This document shows, one piece after another, positions 19,066 to 28,517 of a stretch of DNA of 64,000 nt. The notes below the pieces were generated by a model, which was given only the letters and a program-made list of their open reading frames with translations, made no database searches and had not been told where the DNA came from. Within the stretch, counting starts at the first letter, position 1. The number at the start of each line of letters is the position of its first letter. Source of the stretch: Fidelibacterota bacterium. Its GTDB lineage: Bacteria > Fidelibacterota > UBA8477 > JABMPR01. The stretch covers positions 36,348 through 100,347 of the forward strand of contig JABIFX010000112.1 in NCBI GenBank assembly GCA_018650445.1, in the 5' to 3' direction. The position numbers and the translations under genes were made by a program.

Positions 19066-22000
19066 ATGCACAAGACATGCCTTGTGTTGTTGGCTATATG
19101 CTTACATGCCAATGACATACGTATCTCTGAAGTGATGTCAAATCCTCAGGGATCAGAATATGAAAATGAATTCGTAGAGATATTTAATGCCACAGATCAT
19201 GTGATACAAATCAATGGCTGGGTTCTCAGCGATGGAAATGGAGTAGATACGATCTCCCATTTATCAGGTCCAATTTGGATTCAACCCTCGCACTATGCTC
19301 TTATCGTGGATCCCGGATATATTTTTCTTACTGGACCATATCCTGATATTATAAATGATTCTCTTTCTATCTACACTATTTCCACAGATGCAAGCTTTGG
19401 AAGTGGAGGGCTTTCAAATGCAGGTGAATCTGTTATCATTCGCAGTCCAGATTCGTCTAGTTCAAGTGAAATGTCATGGACGACATCCACTGACAATGGG
19501 CATTCCTGGGAGCGAGTCTCCATCACCACGGCTGATTCGCTTAGCTCCTGGCTCCAGTCAATAGATATTAATGGGACTCCTGGGTATCGTAATTCAGTCA
19601 CGCCGCCCCTGATAAATCTGAGTATAACTGGAATCGAATACGAGTCGATATTGGATACTGAACCTGTTGAAATAATACTTCACATCAAAAACCTGGGGGA
19701 GTACCTGATATCTCATTTCTCTGTTTACGTTTATCGTGATGATAATCAAAATGGTGAAAAAGATGAGGAGGAGTGGGAAATTAATGCTCACTACAATTCA
19801 GAACTGATTTCCCAGGAAGAACATAGAATTTCAATGACCTTGTTTCCACTCGCTCCAGGGTTGCATCAACTTGAAGCCAGAGTCTTCGTTGAAAACGATG
19901 AAGTTTCAGAAGATGATTCCCTCAGGTTTGAAATAATAGGATCATATCCCAAGGATATCATCAGCATCACTGAGGTAATGCATAGTCCCTCACCAGATCA
20001 ACAAGGAGAGTGGGTGGAAATTCAGAATAGAAGTGGGGAGGCTGTTTCTTTGCAGGGATGGACGATGTCAGATGCGAGTCAAACTCGACACCCCATTAGC
20101 GATAGTCTTCTATTTATTGAACCGTTTGAATATTTATCCCTGTGTGCTTCCTTAAATATGGCAAATTATTTTGGTCTGGAGCCCTATGAGCTTCTTGAAC
20201 TCAGCTCGTGGCCAAGCTTAAATAGCTCATCTGACTCCGTTCGATTATTTGATGCAAGCGGCTATGTCGTAGCTTCAGTCTATTATCGAGGAAGTTGGGG
20301 TGAATCTGCTACCTCCCTGGAACGGCGTCATCCGGAGATTTTTCCTCATAAGGAGATAAACTGGACAGCCAGCACCCAGATCGATGGTGGAACCCCCTCT
20401 AGCATGAACACCCGACATCTGCTTCCTGTCGAAATTCGAATTGATGACATTCATGTAGAGATACCCACACCGATTGGTCCAAATCAGGCTGAAGTATTTA
20501 TTGAGTTTCAAAATCTGGGAATCGATACTCTGTATTCCTTGGAGCTTGAATCTGATGCCGATATCTACTGGTATGGGGCTTTATCTAGTTTCGGATCAGA
20601 TTCGCTGATATTTACCAGCGCTCCCCTCTGGCCGGGTTATAACGAAATTCCAATCCGCTTGATTCATGAAGGTGAGATTCTGGCTGATACCTCAGTTCAA
20701 GTAATATTGGGTTATTCACCTGGTCAAATAGCAATTAATGAGATTCACTATCTTCCCCATGAGGACCAAGTCGAGTTTCTCGAATTTGTAAATATCAGTT
20801 CAGTCGAAATGGATTTGAAGGGTTGGAGCTTTAAAGATCGCAGTGGAGCACGGGGTGAAGTGATTTCTAGTTTCCTAATTCAACCCGACAGTCTGTTTCT
20901 ATGGACCGGTGATGCCAGCAAACTGCTGGATTGGACGCCCACCTTTGCCAAGACCTGTGAGCTATCATCCTGGCCCAGTCTTAATAATAGTTCGGATTCA
21001 ATTATCATCATGGACCCCCTGGGGTATCGAATGCTGGAGCATGCTTATCTCGCACCCTCCAATGATGAACCAGGCAAAAGCCTGGAGCGTCTAGCGCTGT
21101 GGAAAGCTCAAGCATTAGAGTCCAGTTGGTCGATATGTCAGGATCCACTTGGAATAACTCCTGGTCGGCAAAACTCTATGCTAATACCACCCCATAACCT
21201 CGCTGTCCAGGATTTGGTGATTCTAGATTCGATTCTGTGGAAGGATACAGCCTTTTTCGCTCGGATTTCTATTATAAATGCTGGGGTGAATCTGGGGGAT
21301 AATGCTGTACTTAATATCAAAATACATCATAATGGAACTCAGATAGGGGGATGGTCTGAGTTGCTGCCACCTATTGAGGCAGGGGATAGTTTAGCCTGGA
21401 ATATTGAACTTATCTCAGAAATCTCTGGCTGGGTGTATCTTGAAGCTGAGGTTCAATTTGAGGGGGATGAAATACTTGGGGATAACTCGCAAATTCAGCT
21501 ATTATTTATATCTGAAAACACCCCACCTTTTGTAATAAATGAAATCATGCCACTGCCTATGAGTGATCAGAATGAGTGGATTGAGATTCATAATAGAAGT
21601 GCTTATACCATGGATATACTGGGGTGGCTCATAGCAGACAATTCGGGATCAGGAGTAAGTATCTCCGATACCAGTCTTCTGGTGGAAGCTTATGGGTATT
21701 TGGTGATAGGGAATGATCAAACTCTGGGTCCAGATATACTCGGTGGGGTTTATCAGGGAATCCAGCACTTTCCCACACTGAATAATTCTGAAGAGTTGAT
21801 CACTTTATCTGACCCACAGGGAATCCATATGGATGAAATGTCCTATAACTCATCTACCGAGTTGGTAGTGGGACGCTCGATGGAACGAATTCGACCAGAG
21901 GCTTCAGGCCAGCATCCCGGAAATTGGAGTGTGTGCATTGACGATCAGGGCTCAACTCCTGGAGCTGAGAACAGTCTCTTTCTGGATATCCTTCCATCAG

Positions 22001-22311
22001 AGTTAAGCATTGACCTGGACCCCAACCCCTTCACGCCCGATGGGGATGGTCATGCGGATCAAGTTGCCATTCAATACGAATTGCCATTTGAGCATGGACT
22101 GATGTCAGTAATGGTATTTGATATGGCAGGCCGGAAAATTGCAGAACCAGTGCAAATAAAACCTGTAGGTCACCGGGGACAGGTGTTTTGGGACGGGGAT
22201 GCAAATTATGGTGGAAAGGCAGTGACGGGGCTCTATATCATGAAGGTTTTATTTGATGACCAGGCTGGAAAAGTGTGGAGTTGCCTGCAGAAAGTATATT
22301 TAATCCGTTAG
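19066..22311 (+). CDS. Exported lamin-tail repeat protein with FlgD-like C terminus
   Basis: 1081 residues, exported (short signal peptide, about 1-16). Four lamin-tail domains start near residues 20, 298, 555 and 821, recognised by the repeated I-x-E-x-M/H, EFVEIFN-like and GW-x-x-x-D pattern. Between them are CARDB-like beta domains, so the protein is an alternating two-domain repeat of about 260 residues. The last 100 residues (from about 975) start with DLDPNPFTPDGDG and contain VMVFDMAGRKI and a FWDGDANYGG loop, like the FlgD-Ig/type-IX sorting-like domains at the ends of surface proteins in the Bacteroidetes wider group. Probably a surface or secreted adhesin-like structural protein. 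Stands alone in transcription. Confidence 0.9.
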   Translation: MHKTCLVLLAICLHANDIRISEVMSNPQGSEYENEFVEIFNATDHVIQINGWVLSDGNGVDTISHLSGPIWIQPSHYALIVDPGYIFLTGPYPDIINDSLSIYTISTDASFGSGGLSNAGESVIIRSPDSSSSSEMSWTTSTDNGHSWERVSITTADSLSSWLQSIDINGTPGYRNSVTPPLINLSITGIEYESILDTEPVEIILHIKNLGEYLISHFSVYVYRDDNQNGEKDEEEWEINAHYNSELISQEEHRISMTLFPLAPGLHQLEARVFVENDEVSEDDSLRFEIIGSYPKDIISITEVMHSPSPDQQGEWVEIQNRSGEAVSLQGWTMSDASQTRHPISDSLLFIEPFEYLSLCASLNMANYFGLEPYELLELSSWPSLNSSSDSVRLFDASGYVVASVYYRGSWGESATSLERRHPEIFPHKEINWTASTQIDGGTPSSMNTRHLLPVEIRIDDIHVEIPTPIGPNQAEVFIEFQNLGIDTLYSLELESDADIYWYGALSSFGSDSLIFTSAPLWPGYNEIPIRLIHEGEILADTSVQVILGYSPGQIAINEIHYLPHEDQVEFLEFVNISSVEMDLKGWSFKDRSGARGEVISSFLIQPDSLFLWTGDASKLLDWTPTFAKTCELSSWPSLNNSSDSIIIMDPLGYRMLEHAYLAPSNDEPGKSLERLALWKAQALESSWSICQDPLGITPGRQNSMLIPPHNLAVQDLVILDSILWKDTAFFARISIINAGVNLGDNAVLNIKIHHNGTQIGGWSELLPPIEAGDSLAWNIELISEISGWVYLEAEVQFEGDEILGDNSQIQLLFISENTPPFVINEIMPLPMSDQNEWIEIHNRSAYTMDILGWLIADNSGSGVSISDTSLLVEAYGYLVIGNDQTLGPDILGGVYQGIQHFPTLNNSEELITLSDPQGIHMDEMSYNSSTELVVGRSMERIRPEASGQHPGNWSVCIDDQGSTPGAENSLFLDILPSELSIDLDPNPFTPDGDGHADQVAIQYELPFEHGLMSVMVFDMAGRKIAEPVQIKPVGHRGQVFWDGDANYGGKAVTGLYIMKVLFDDQAGKVWSCLQKVYLIR

Positions 22312-22335
22312 CGATTCAACTTGGTGAAAGCATGG

Positions 22336-22363
22336 TAATGCATATTTTAGACCTATTGCATTA
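22336..22363. repeat. Inverted repeat upstream of phosphodiesterase gene
   Basis: TAATGCA (22336-22342) and TGCATTA (22357-22363) are exact reverse complements around a 14-base centre. There is no T run, so it looks more like an operator or a short mRNA hairpin than a terminator. It lies between the lamin-tail gene stop and the next reading frame. Confidence 0.45.
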
Positions 22364-22383
22364 ACAAACCTTGGGAGTGAAAA

Positions 22384-22905
22384 ATCGTAGTTGAAAATAC
22401 CAGTGGTTATTCAATCTGGCTCATTCCAGCAAAACCAGAATTTGAATACTTCCAAAACTTGATCACGCACCTCTCTGAGCGAGGAGTAGCGCCAGAATTT
22501 TCTCCACATATCACCTTGCTTGGTCAATTGACCCAAAACGTGGATTGGATTAAGGCAAAGTTAATTGATTTCACTCAAAACATAGAGCCCTTTCAGCTCA
22601 GTTTTAGTCATATCGGGATGTTCGATCAATTCTTCAGAAGTATCATCATGCACACCCATCTCAATCCAATTCTTGATCGTATACATGTCAGGGCGATGGA
22701 GCAATTTGAGGTAAAGACCAATAACACCTTTGTGCCACATCTGAGTTTGCTCTATAGTCATCTCGAACTAGCCAACAAGAAATTGTTGATGGAGAGTATC
22801 GCCATTGGATCCCCTCTCACCGTGACCATAAAAGAGGCTGTACTGGTTGAAACGAATGGTGCTCCGGGTCAGTGGCAGGAAGTCATTCGAATTCCATTTA
22901 GCTGA
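22384..22905 (+). CDS. 2'-5' RNA ligase / cyclic phosphodiesterase-like protein, start unclear
   Basis: 2H phosphoesterase-like protein, about 173 residues. The frame contains YSIWLIPAKPE near the N terminus (the usual opening strand of plant-type cyclic phosphodiesterases), then SPHITLLGQL and TFVPHLSLLYSH, the two H-x-T/S motifs of the 2H fold. The first TTG is at 22459, which would remove the opening strand, and the frame is open back to a TGA at 22378 with no ATG, GTG or TTG. The ATC at 22384 has GGGAG 8 bases upstream and is used provisionally. Substrate would be a cyclic phosphate or RNA end. Followed by a terminator. Confidence 0.78.
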   Translation: MVVENTSGYSIWLIPAKPEFEYFQNLITHLSERGVAPEFSPHITLLGQLTQNVDWIKAKLIDFTQNIEPFQLSFSHIGMFDQFFRSIIMHTHLNPILDRIHVRAMEQFEVKTNNTFVPHLSLLYSHLELANKKLLMESIAIGSPLTVTIKEAVLVETNGAPGQWQEVIRIPFS

Positions 22906-22910
22906 CATAA

Positions 22911-22939
22911 AAAAAAGCCCCGGCTTCCCGAGGCTTTTT
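22911..22939. terminator. Bidirectional hairpin terminator
   Basis: AAAAAAGCC and GGCTTTTT flank a CGG/CCG inner stem with one mismatch and a CTTC loop. A and T tracts sit at either side. Located between the convergent phosphodiesterase and pntB genes. Confidence 0.8.
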
Positions 22940-22960
22940 CATAAATCAATCTAGAACGAT

Positions 22961-24349
22961 TTACTCTTCTTTGAGGGATTTCACAAGCCCGGTAACAACG
23001 GCCTTGGCATCTCCAAAGACCATCATTGTCTTATCATCAAAGAACAGTGGATTGGCTTCACCGGCAAAACCAGCACCCATGGATCGTTTGACAAACATGA
23101 CGGTTCGGGCATAATCAACATTCAAAATAGGCATGCCGTAAAGCGGGCTGTCTTTTTTGGTCCGGGCGGCTGGATTGACAACATCATTTGCACCGATAAT
23201 CAAAGCCACGTCTGTGTTCTGGAATTCATCATTAATGTCATCCATTTCGTAAAGCACATCATAGGGAACGTTGGCTTCTGCCAGCAAGACATTCATATGA
23301 CCGGGCATTCTACCTGCCACAGGGTGAATGGCGTATTTGACGTCAATTCCCCGGGCTGTGAGCATCCCAGCCATTTCATGTAAAACATGCTGAGCCTGAG
23401 CAACAGCCAGACCATAACCAGGAACGATGATAACTGATTGGACAGTATCCATAATCATGGCAGCGTCTTCGGCAGTGTAACGGGTCACAGTCTTTTGCTC
23501 GCCACCGCCAGTACCAGCGTCACCGGTGCTGTCATCTGTTCCCACAGCACCAAAGAGTACATTGAAAAGGCTGCGGTTCATGGCATCACACATTAACTGG
23601 GTCAAAATCAAACCAGATGCACCAACCAGAGCACCAGCAATAATGAGTACATTATTGGACAGGACAAAACCAGTTGCTGAGGCAGCCAGACCGGAATAAG
23701 AATTCAATAGCGCAATAACTACAGGCATATCTGCGCCACCAATTGGAATTACAAAGGTGATACCAAAGATTGCAGCGGCGGCAATAATAAGTAGTGGCCA
23801 CATAGGTATATCGGGAGCCATGACATACATGACACCAAAGATCACAACACCAATCATGAGTAAAAAGTTAAGTATCTGATGCATTGGCAGCACGATGGGT
23901 CGACCTGGCATGAGACCCTGCAATTTAGCAAAGGCGATCAATGAACCGGTCAGTGTGACCGTACCAATAAACAAACTCAGAATGAGAGTAACATTCACAT
24001 CCAATGTCACTGGAAGCGTGGTTGGCTCAAGATATTCTGAATAAGCCACCAGGGTCGAGGCGATACCACCAAACCCATTGAAAAGGGCTACCATTTGTGG
24101 CATGGATGTCATTTCGATTTTTTTGGCTACGACGCCACCAATGAGTCCACCAACAACCATACCGACAATGATTTGAACGGGACCAGCTATGCCAGAGACC
24201 ACCAGTGTGATTACAATAGCGATGGCCATAGCCATCATTGCATATTGGTTACCCCTGCGGGCAGTTTTAGCTGAACCAAGATACTTCAATCCTATAATAA
24301 AAAGTGCTGAAGCCAGGAGATAGGTGAACTGTTCTAAATAGATCATCAT
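22961..24349 (-). CDS. pntB: NAD(P) transhydrogenase subunit beta
   Basis: Membrane beta subunit of proton-translocating transhydrogenase, 462 residues. About nine hydrophobic helices (residues 1-260) carry the proton channel. The C-terminal NADP(H) domain (about 285-462) has IVPGYGLAVAQAQH, GRMPGHMNVLLAEA and IGANDVVNPAA, all family signatures. Working with PntAA and PntAB it reduces NADP+ with NADH using the proton gradient. Its ATG shares a base with the stop of pntAB, so the three genes are translated as a coupled operon. Confidence 0.97.
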   Translation of the reverse strand: MMIYLEQFTYLLASALFIIGLKYLGSAKTARRGNQYAMMAMAIAIVITLVVSGIAGPVQIIVGMVVGGLIGGVVAKKIEMTSMPQMVALFNGFGGIASTLVAYSEYLEPTTLPVTLDVNVTLILSLFIGTVTLTGSLIAFAKLQGLMPGRPIVLPMHQILNFLLMIGVVIFGVMYVMAPDIPMWPLLIIAAAAIFGITFVIPIGGADMPVVIALLNSYSGLAASATGFVLSNNVLIIAGALVGASGLILTQLMCDAMNRSLFNVLFGAVGTDDSTGDAGTGGGEQKTVTRYTAEDAAMIMDTVQSVIIVPGYGLAVAQAQHVLHEMAGMLTARGIDVKYAIHPVAGRMPGHMNVLLAEANVPYDVLYEMDDINDEFQNTDVALIIGANDVVNPAARTKKDSPLYGMPILNVDYARTVMFVKRSMGAGFAGEANPLFFDDKTMMVFGDAKAVVTGLVKSLKEE

Positions 24350-24648
24350 TAAGCTCCTTTCTCAGTCTTTTTATCTTTCTTAAACATGCCCAGCATGCGG
24401 TCTGTTACCATAAATCCACCAATCACATTGATCATGGCGAAAGCGATAGCCAGAACCCCGAGGACGGTACTTACTTTCCAATTATTGGCATTGGCTGCCA
24501 ATAGGGCACCCACTACAGTAATACCAGAAATGGCATTTGAACCAGACATGAGGGGGGTATGCAGCAGTGGTGGAACCTTTGTAATCAACTCAAAACCGAT
24601 AAAGACGGCGAGAGTGAAAACATAGATGGATACAATTAGACTTTCCAT
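24349..24648 (-). CDS. pntAB: NAD(P) transhydrogenase subunit alpha, membrane part
   Basis: 99-residue membrane segment of the split alpha subunit (alpha-2), equivalent to the C-terminal domain of E. coli PntA. Three hydrophobic helices (about 3-22, 36-55, 58-80) and the LLHTPLMSGSNAISGI signature. It overlaps the neighbours by one base at each end (TAATG junctions). The three-gene split form is common in the Bacteroidetes group and in Alphaproteobacteria. Confidence 0.96.
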   Translation of the reverse strand: MESLIVSIYVFTLAVFIGFELITKVPPLLHTPLMSGSNAISGITVVGALLAANANNWKVSTVLGVLAIAFAMINVIGGFMVTDRMLGMFKKDKKTEKGA

Positions 24649-25790
24649 TATGCGTTCCCTCCAGTTATAGATTGTTTAACAAGATCATTCTGAATCTCTC
24701 CAGCGTGAGTGATGCAAGCTCCTGCAGTGACTTCTTCATCGAAATCAAGGGAGTTGTCTTCATTCTGAAAGATGTTTTTGAAAAGGTTGAGGAGGTTTTT
24801 TGAAAACATTCCACTACCATTGATGGGCAATGTAGCTGGTAGATTCAAAGTACCAACAATGGTGACACCATGTTTAACCACAGTCTTGCCAGCCTCTGAG
24901 AGCTCACAATTTCCACCACCTTCAATGGCCAGATCAACGATAACTGAACCAGGTCGCATCATTTTTACCATTTCCTCAGTGATCAGGATGGGCGCTGCCT
25001 TACCAAAAATTTGAGCTGTAGTGATAATAACATCAACTTTGGGCAAGCGTGCGCCAATAGCTTCTTGCTCGGCAATCAGGAAGGCATCGGACTGTTGCTT
25101 CGCGTATCCACCCGTTGTTTCAACATTCTCTTCTGGAACTTCCATATGGACAAAAGTGGCTCCAAGACTCTTCACCTGCTCTTCGACGGCAGGCCGTGGA
25201 TCAAAAGCTTCAACTCTTGAACCCAGACGTTTGGCTGTGGCAATGGCCTGAAGACCTGCGACCCCAGCGCCTAATATAAATGTGGTAGCAGGTGGTATAG
25301 ACCCTGCAGCTGTCATAAGCAGAGGAAAGATTTTCCCCAAATGGTTGGCAGAGATAAGTACTGCCTTGTAACCAGCCAGGGTAGCCATAGAGCTCAGCGT
25401 ATCCATGCTCTGTGCCCGAGAAATTCGAGGAATAAACTCGGTTGCAAAACTGGTAACCTTTTTTGCATTCATGGCATTGAGGGTTTCATGATTGCTCAGG
25501 GGAGCGAGATAACCCATGTAGATGGCTCCATCCTTCATCATTTTAACTTCATCAGTACTGGGTGGCTGAACTTTAAAGATGACATCTGCTCCTGCAAAAA
25601 GCGATTTCGCATCATCAACTATACTGGCTCCAGCCTTTACAAATTCATCATCTGAAATGAATGAGTTTGCTCCGGCATTCTTTTGTATGATGACTTCATG
25701 CTCCAAGCGAGTAAAGGCAGTAACCATTCCGGGTACCATCGCAACGCGGGTCTCTCCAGAAATTGTCTCGAGGGGTATACCGATTTTCAC
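24648..25790 (-). CDS. pntAA: NAD(P) transhydrogenase subunit alpha, NAD-binding part
   Basis: 380-residue soluble NAD(H)-binding subunit (alpha-1), related to alanine dehydrogenase. It begins MKIGIPLETISGETRVAMVP as the family does, then has the nucleotide motif GAGVAGLQAIATAKRLG and a mobile-loop region with EVPEENVETTGGYAK. First gene of the pntAA-pntAB-pntB operon. ATG at 25790 has an AGGAGAGACCC region just upstream. It exchanges hydride with PntB across the membrane. Confidence 0.97.
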   Translation of the reverse strand: MKIGIPLETISGETRVAMVPGMVTAFTRLEHEVIIQKNAGANSFISDDEFVKAGASIVDDAKSLFAGADVIFKVQPPSTDEVKMMKDGAIYMGYLAPLSNHETLNAMNAKKVTSFATEFIPRISRAQSMDTLSSMATLAGYKAVLISANHLGKIFPLLMTAAGSIPPATTFILGAGVAGLQAIATAKRLGSRVEAFDPRPAVEEQVKSLGATFVHMEVPEENVETTGGYAKQQSDAFLIAEQEAIGARLPKVDVIITTAQIFGKAAPILITEEMVKMMRPGSVIVDLAIEGGGNCELSEAGKTVVKHGVTIVGTLNLPATLPINGSGMFSKNLLNLFKNIFQNEDNSLDFDEEVTAGACITHAGEIQNDLVKQSITGGNA

Positions 25791-25933
25791 TGGGTCTCTC
25801 CTGTGTTGGTTTATATTACAATATTAGTATTATTTATCATGACGCCAAGATATCTGAACACTTGCCCCTGACAAGAGGAGTTTTTGCCATTTTTATTGTT
25901 GTTTTGTACCGCTTCAAAGGCCGGGAATTGAAT

Positions 25934-26341
25934 TTAAATTTTGGTGCCTTCGATCATGTGTTGGATCGCACGTAAAATGTCACGTCGGCTGATTTGGCCA
26001 ATGACCACATCATCTTCTACAACGGGAATTCTACGATACACATTGTTCAAGAAGATGTCAGCCACAGTAAAAATGTCCATATCCGGACCAATGCTCATTA
26101 CAGCCTCGGTCATGTATTCGCTGACTGGACCAGCTGGTGCATCATGAAAGGCACCGTTTGCCAGCGTGCGTAGACAATCTTTTTGAGAAATAATGCCAAC
26201 GAGTCGACCATCACCATCCACTATAGGTGCACCTGAGATTTCAGATTTCACCAATTCATCTATAGCTGTGTATATATCCGTTTCAGGAGTAAAGACAACC
26301 AGCTCTTTTGCCATAAAATCACGAACACTAATCTTATCCAT
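25934..26341 (-). CDS. CBS-domain pair protein
   Basis: 135 residues, two CBS domains (about 8-62 and 75-130) and nothing else. MAKELVVFTPETDIYTAIDEL, then GDGRLVGIISQKDCLR in the first; VADIFLNNVYRRIPVVEDDVVIGQISRRDILR in the second. Such stand-alone Bateman modules bind adenine nucleotides and regulate partners; the partner here is unknown. The ATG at 26341 is preferred over an upstream one at 26377 because GGGAGG lies between them and MDKISVRDFM is a standard CBS start. Confidence 0.9.
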   Translation of the reverse strand: MDKISVRDFMAKELVVFTPETDIYTAIDELVKSEISGAPIVDGDGRLVGIISQKDCLRTLANGAFHDAPAGPVSEYMTEAVMSIGPDMDIFTVADIFLNNVYRRIPVVEDDVVIGQISRRDILRAIQHMIEGTKI

Positions 26342-26525
26342 TGAAGTCTCTCGCCTCCCTTTTCGGTCAATTGACATCTTATCTTTTCGAGCGTCTTATT
26401 TACAAAATATTTCACCAGTATCAAATACTTGTCTTAGCAAGAGCGTGATGGCGGGGACAGAATTCGATCGTTCTAATTCAAGCTGAAAATCCATGATCTA
26501 ATGTTCTTTTTAAAACCACAATGAT

Positions 26526-26560
26526 TTGAATCGCCAGCCCTTCAGTGTATCTTTCAAGCT
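26526..26560 (+). promoter_or_regulatory. Candidate promoter giving a leaderless mRNA
   Basis: TTGAAT (26526-26531), 16-base spacer, TATCTT (26548-26553), then only 7 bases to the ATG of the glycosyltransferase at 26561, which has no Shine-Dalgarno. Transcription from this site would start at or beside the start codon. Confidence 0.4.
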
Positions 26561-27613
26561 ATGACAGCGCAACAACCTAAGTGTCCTAAAGTTACTGTGA
26601 TTATTCCCCATTGGAATGGGATTGAAGTTCTCGAACCCTGCTTGCGCTCAATAGAATCCACAAAGTATGATCACCTGGAAGTTGTTGTAATAGATAATGC
26701 ATCATCAGATGATAGTGTTGCTTTTGTCCATCGAGAATTTCCCGATGTTAAGGTTATTCAAAATTCTGTAAACATGGGGTTCGCCGGTGGTTGTAATGTT
26801 GGACTAAAAGAAGTTGAATCAGAGTATTATCTCGTTCTCAATAATGATACAACACATGACTCGAATTGGATCAACCCTCTGGTTGAACAGATGGAGACGG
26901 ACACAAAAATTGCTGCTGTGCAGCCCAAAATTATGTCTGCTCAAAACCCCGAAGTTTTTGACTATGCTGGAGGTGTTGGTGGGCTGTTGGATGTGCTGGC
27001 TTTCCCCTACGCGTTGGGTCGGATTTTTACCACTACCGAGAAAGATGACGGCTATTACGATACGCCGAGAGATATCTTTTGGGCCAGCGGAACTGCCTTG
27101 CTGATACGTCAAACAGCCCTGCAGGATGTAGGTTTATTTGACGAAGATTTCTTTGCCCATATGGAAGAGATAGATCTGTGTTGGAGATTTCATAACGCAG
27201 GATGGCGGGTTGTGAATGCCCCTAAATCCAGAATATTCCACCATTCTGGTTGGACTTTACCCCCCGATCGTTACCAGAAAAAATATTTGAATCATCGAAA
27301 TAATCTGATGATGATCGTCAAAAATTATCCTTTTGCCTATCTCGCTGCCATTTTACCTGCCCGTATCGCGCTTGAGGGGGTGGCTTTTGTCTTTTCAGCC
27401 TTGATTCGCGATTGGAAACGGATGGCAGCAATTACCATGGCGATTGGTTGGAATTTTCTACACCCATTTCTCCTGATAAAAAAACATAAAGAGGCTGGAA
27501 AAAAACGGAAACCCCAGGCCGTTGCAGCAACTCTGCGCAGGATGTATGGAGGCTCCATTTTCTTCCAATACTTTATACGTGGTCAAAAACGAGCCCGAGA
27601 CATCGAAGCATGA
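26561..27613 (+). CDS. Family 2 glycosyltransferase
   Basis: GT-A fold glycosyltransferase of 350 residues, like the rhamnosyl/galactofuranosyl transferases. It has VTVIIPHWNG start, VVIDNASSDDSV (nucleotide Asp), NMGFAGGCNVGL, LNNDT in the DxD position, then WASGTALLIRQ and EIDLCWR before a hydrophobic C-terminal third (about 265-310), so it is probably membrane-associated. Cytoplasmic face, building an extracellular glycan. The stop overlaps the next ATG by 4 nt (ATGA). No Shine-Dalgarno at its start; see the candidate leaderless promoter. Confidence 0.9.
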   Translation: MTAQQPKCPKVTVIIPHWNGIEVLEPCLRSIESTKYDHLEVVVIDNASSDDSVAFVHREFPDVKVIQNSVNMGFAGGCNVGLKEVESEYYLVLNNDTTHDSNWINPLVEQMETDTKIAAVQPKIMSAQNPEVFDYAGGVGGLLDVLAFPYALGRIFTTTEKDDGYYDTPRDIFWASGTALLIRQTALQDVGLFDEDFFAHMEEIDLCWRFHNAGWRVVNAPKSRIFHHSGWTLPPDRYQKKYLNHRNNLMMIVKNYPFAYLAAILPARIALEGVAFVFSALIRDWKRMAAITMAIGWNFLHPFLLIKKHKEAGKKRKPQAVAATLRRMYGGSIFFQYFIRGQKRARDIEA

Positions 27614-27996
27614 TGCCAGCAACTTTTTTTGCCTTTATGGGGGCTGTCTTTGGAATCCTTACTGTCGCCTTAGGTGCTTTTGGTGCTCATGCATTAAAAA
27701 CGACTCTGGATAGCTATGGATTAGGCATCTGGGAAAAGGCAGTTTTCTATCAAGCGATTCACTCCCTGCTACTCCTGATTCTACCAGCTCTTTCAAACTA
27801 CTTAACCCCCAAAGAGCTGAACATTTCAGGTTATCTGATTATCATTGGCATTCTATTGTTCTCAGGAAGTCTATATATCCTGGCTATCAGCGGGAAAAAA
27901 TATTTTGGAGCGATTACGCCAATTGGTGGCGTTGCATTTATTACAGGTTGGTCATGGTTAGCCTATGCCCTCTTTAAGGCTACTTTTCGATCATGA
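27610..27996 (+). CDS. DUF423 family membrane protein
   Basis: 128 residues with four predicted helices, beginning FMGAVFGILTVALGAFGAHALK, the hallmark of the DUF423 (YgdD/TMEM256-like) family. Function unknown. Integral to the inner membrane. It overlaps the upstream glycosyltransferase and the downstream GNAT gene by 4 nt each, so the three are one coupled operon. Confidence 0.9.
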   Translation: MMPATFFAFMGAVFGILTVALGAFGAHALKTTLDSYGLGIWEKAVFYQAIHSLLLLILPALSNYLTPKELNISGYLIIIGILLFSGSLYILAISGKKYFGAITPIGGVAFITGWSWLAYALFKATFRS

Positions 27997-28490
27997 ATGA
28001 GGTGCGTCCCTGGCGTCGATCCGACTTACCCTCTATTCAAAGGGTCGCCTGGGATACCTGGGCTGATGCATACGGAGCATTTGTGCCAGAAGATGACCGA
28101 AAAGAATTTCATGAATCCTATTATGCGCTTCAAAAACTCCAGAATTTGTATGATTCTAAAATAGTAGATGGATGTGTCGCTCTGGTTGACAAATTCATCG
28201 TAGGGTATAGCAAAACCTATTGGAATCAACAGGACCACCAGTTTTTCATTACATCGCTCTATGTTTTACCATCATATCAAAAATTGAAGCTGGGAAAGCG
28301 TATGATGGAATACGGTATTAATATCGCCAAAAAAAATTATAACGTTGATCGTGTTTGGCTGGGTGTCATGGTTGAAAACCTGCCTGCCATTGACTGGTAT
28401 AATCATCAGGGATTTATCTTTGAGGATTGCAAACCATTCACCATTGGAAAAACGACCATAGAACATTTATATGGATACAAACTGATCTAA
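27993..28490 (+). CDS. GNAT family N-acetyltransferase
   Basis: 165-residue acetyltransferase of RimI-like GNAT type. LYVLPSYQKLKLGKRMMEYG holds the acetyl-CoA loop (here K-L-K-L-G-K, less typical than Q/R-x-x-G-x-G), and AIDWYNHQGF ends the fold. Acceptor unknown. Third gene of the overlapping GT2-DUF423-GNAT set, with glmM 27 bases downstream preceded by GGGAGG. Confidence 0.83.
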   Translation: MNEVRPWRRSDLPSIQRVAWDTWADAYGAFVPEDDRKEFHESYYALQKLQNLYDSKIVDGCVALVDKFIVGYSKTYWNQQDHQFFITSLYVLPSYQKLKLGKRMMEYGINIAKKNYNVDRVWLGVMVENLPAIDWYNHQGFIFEDCKPFTIGKTTIEHLYGYKLI

Positions 28491-28517
28491 GTCAGCTGTA
28501 TCCCTCAGGGAGGAAAA

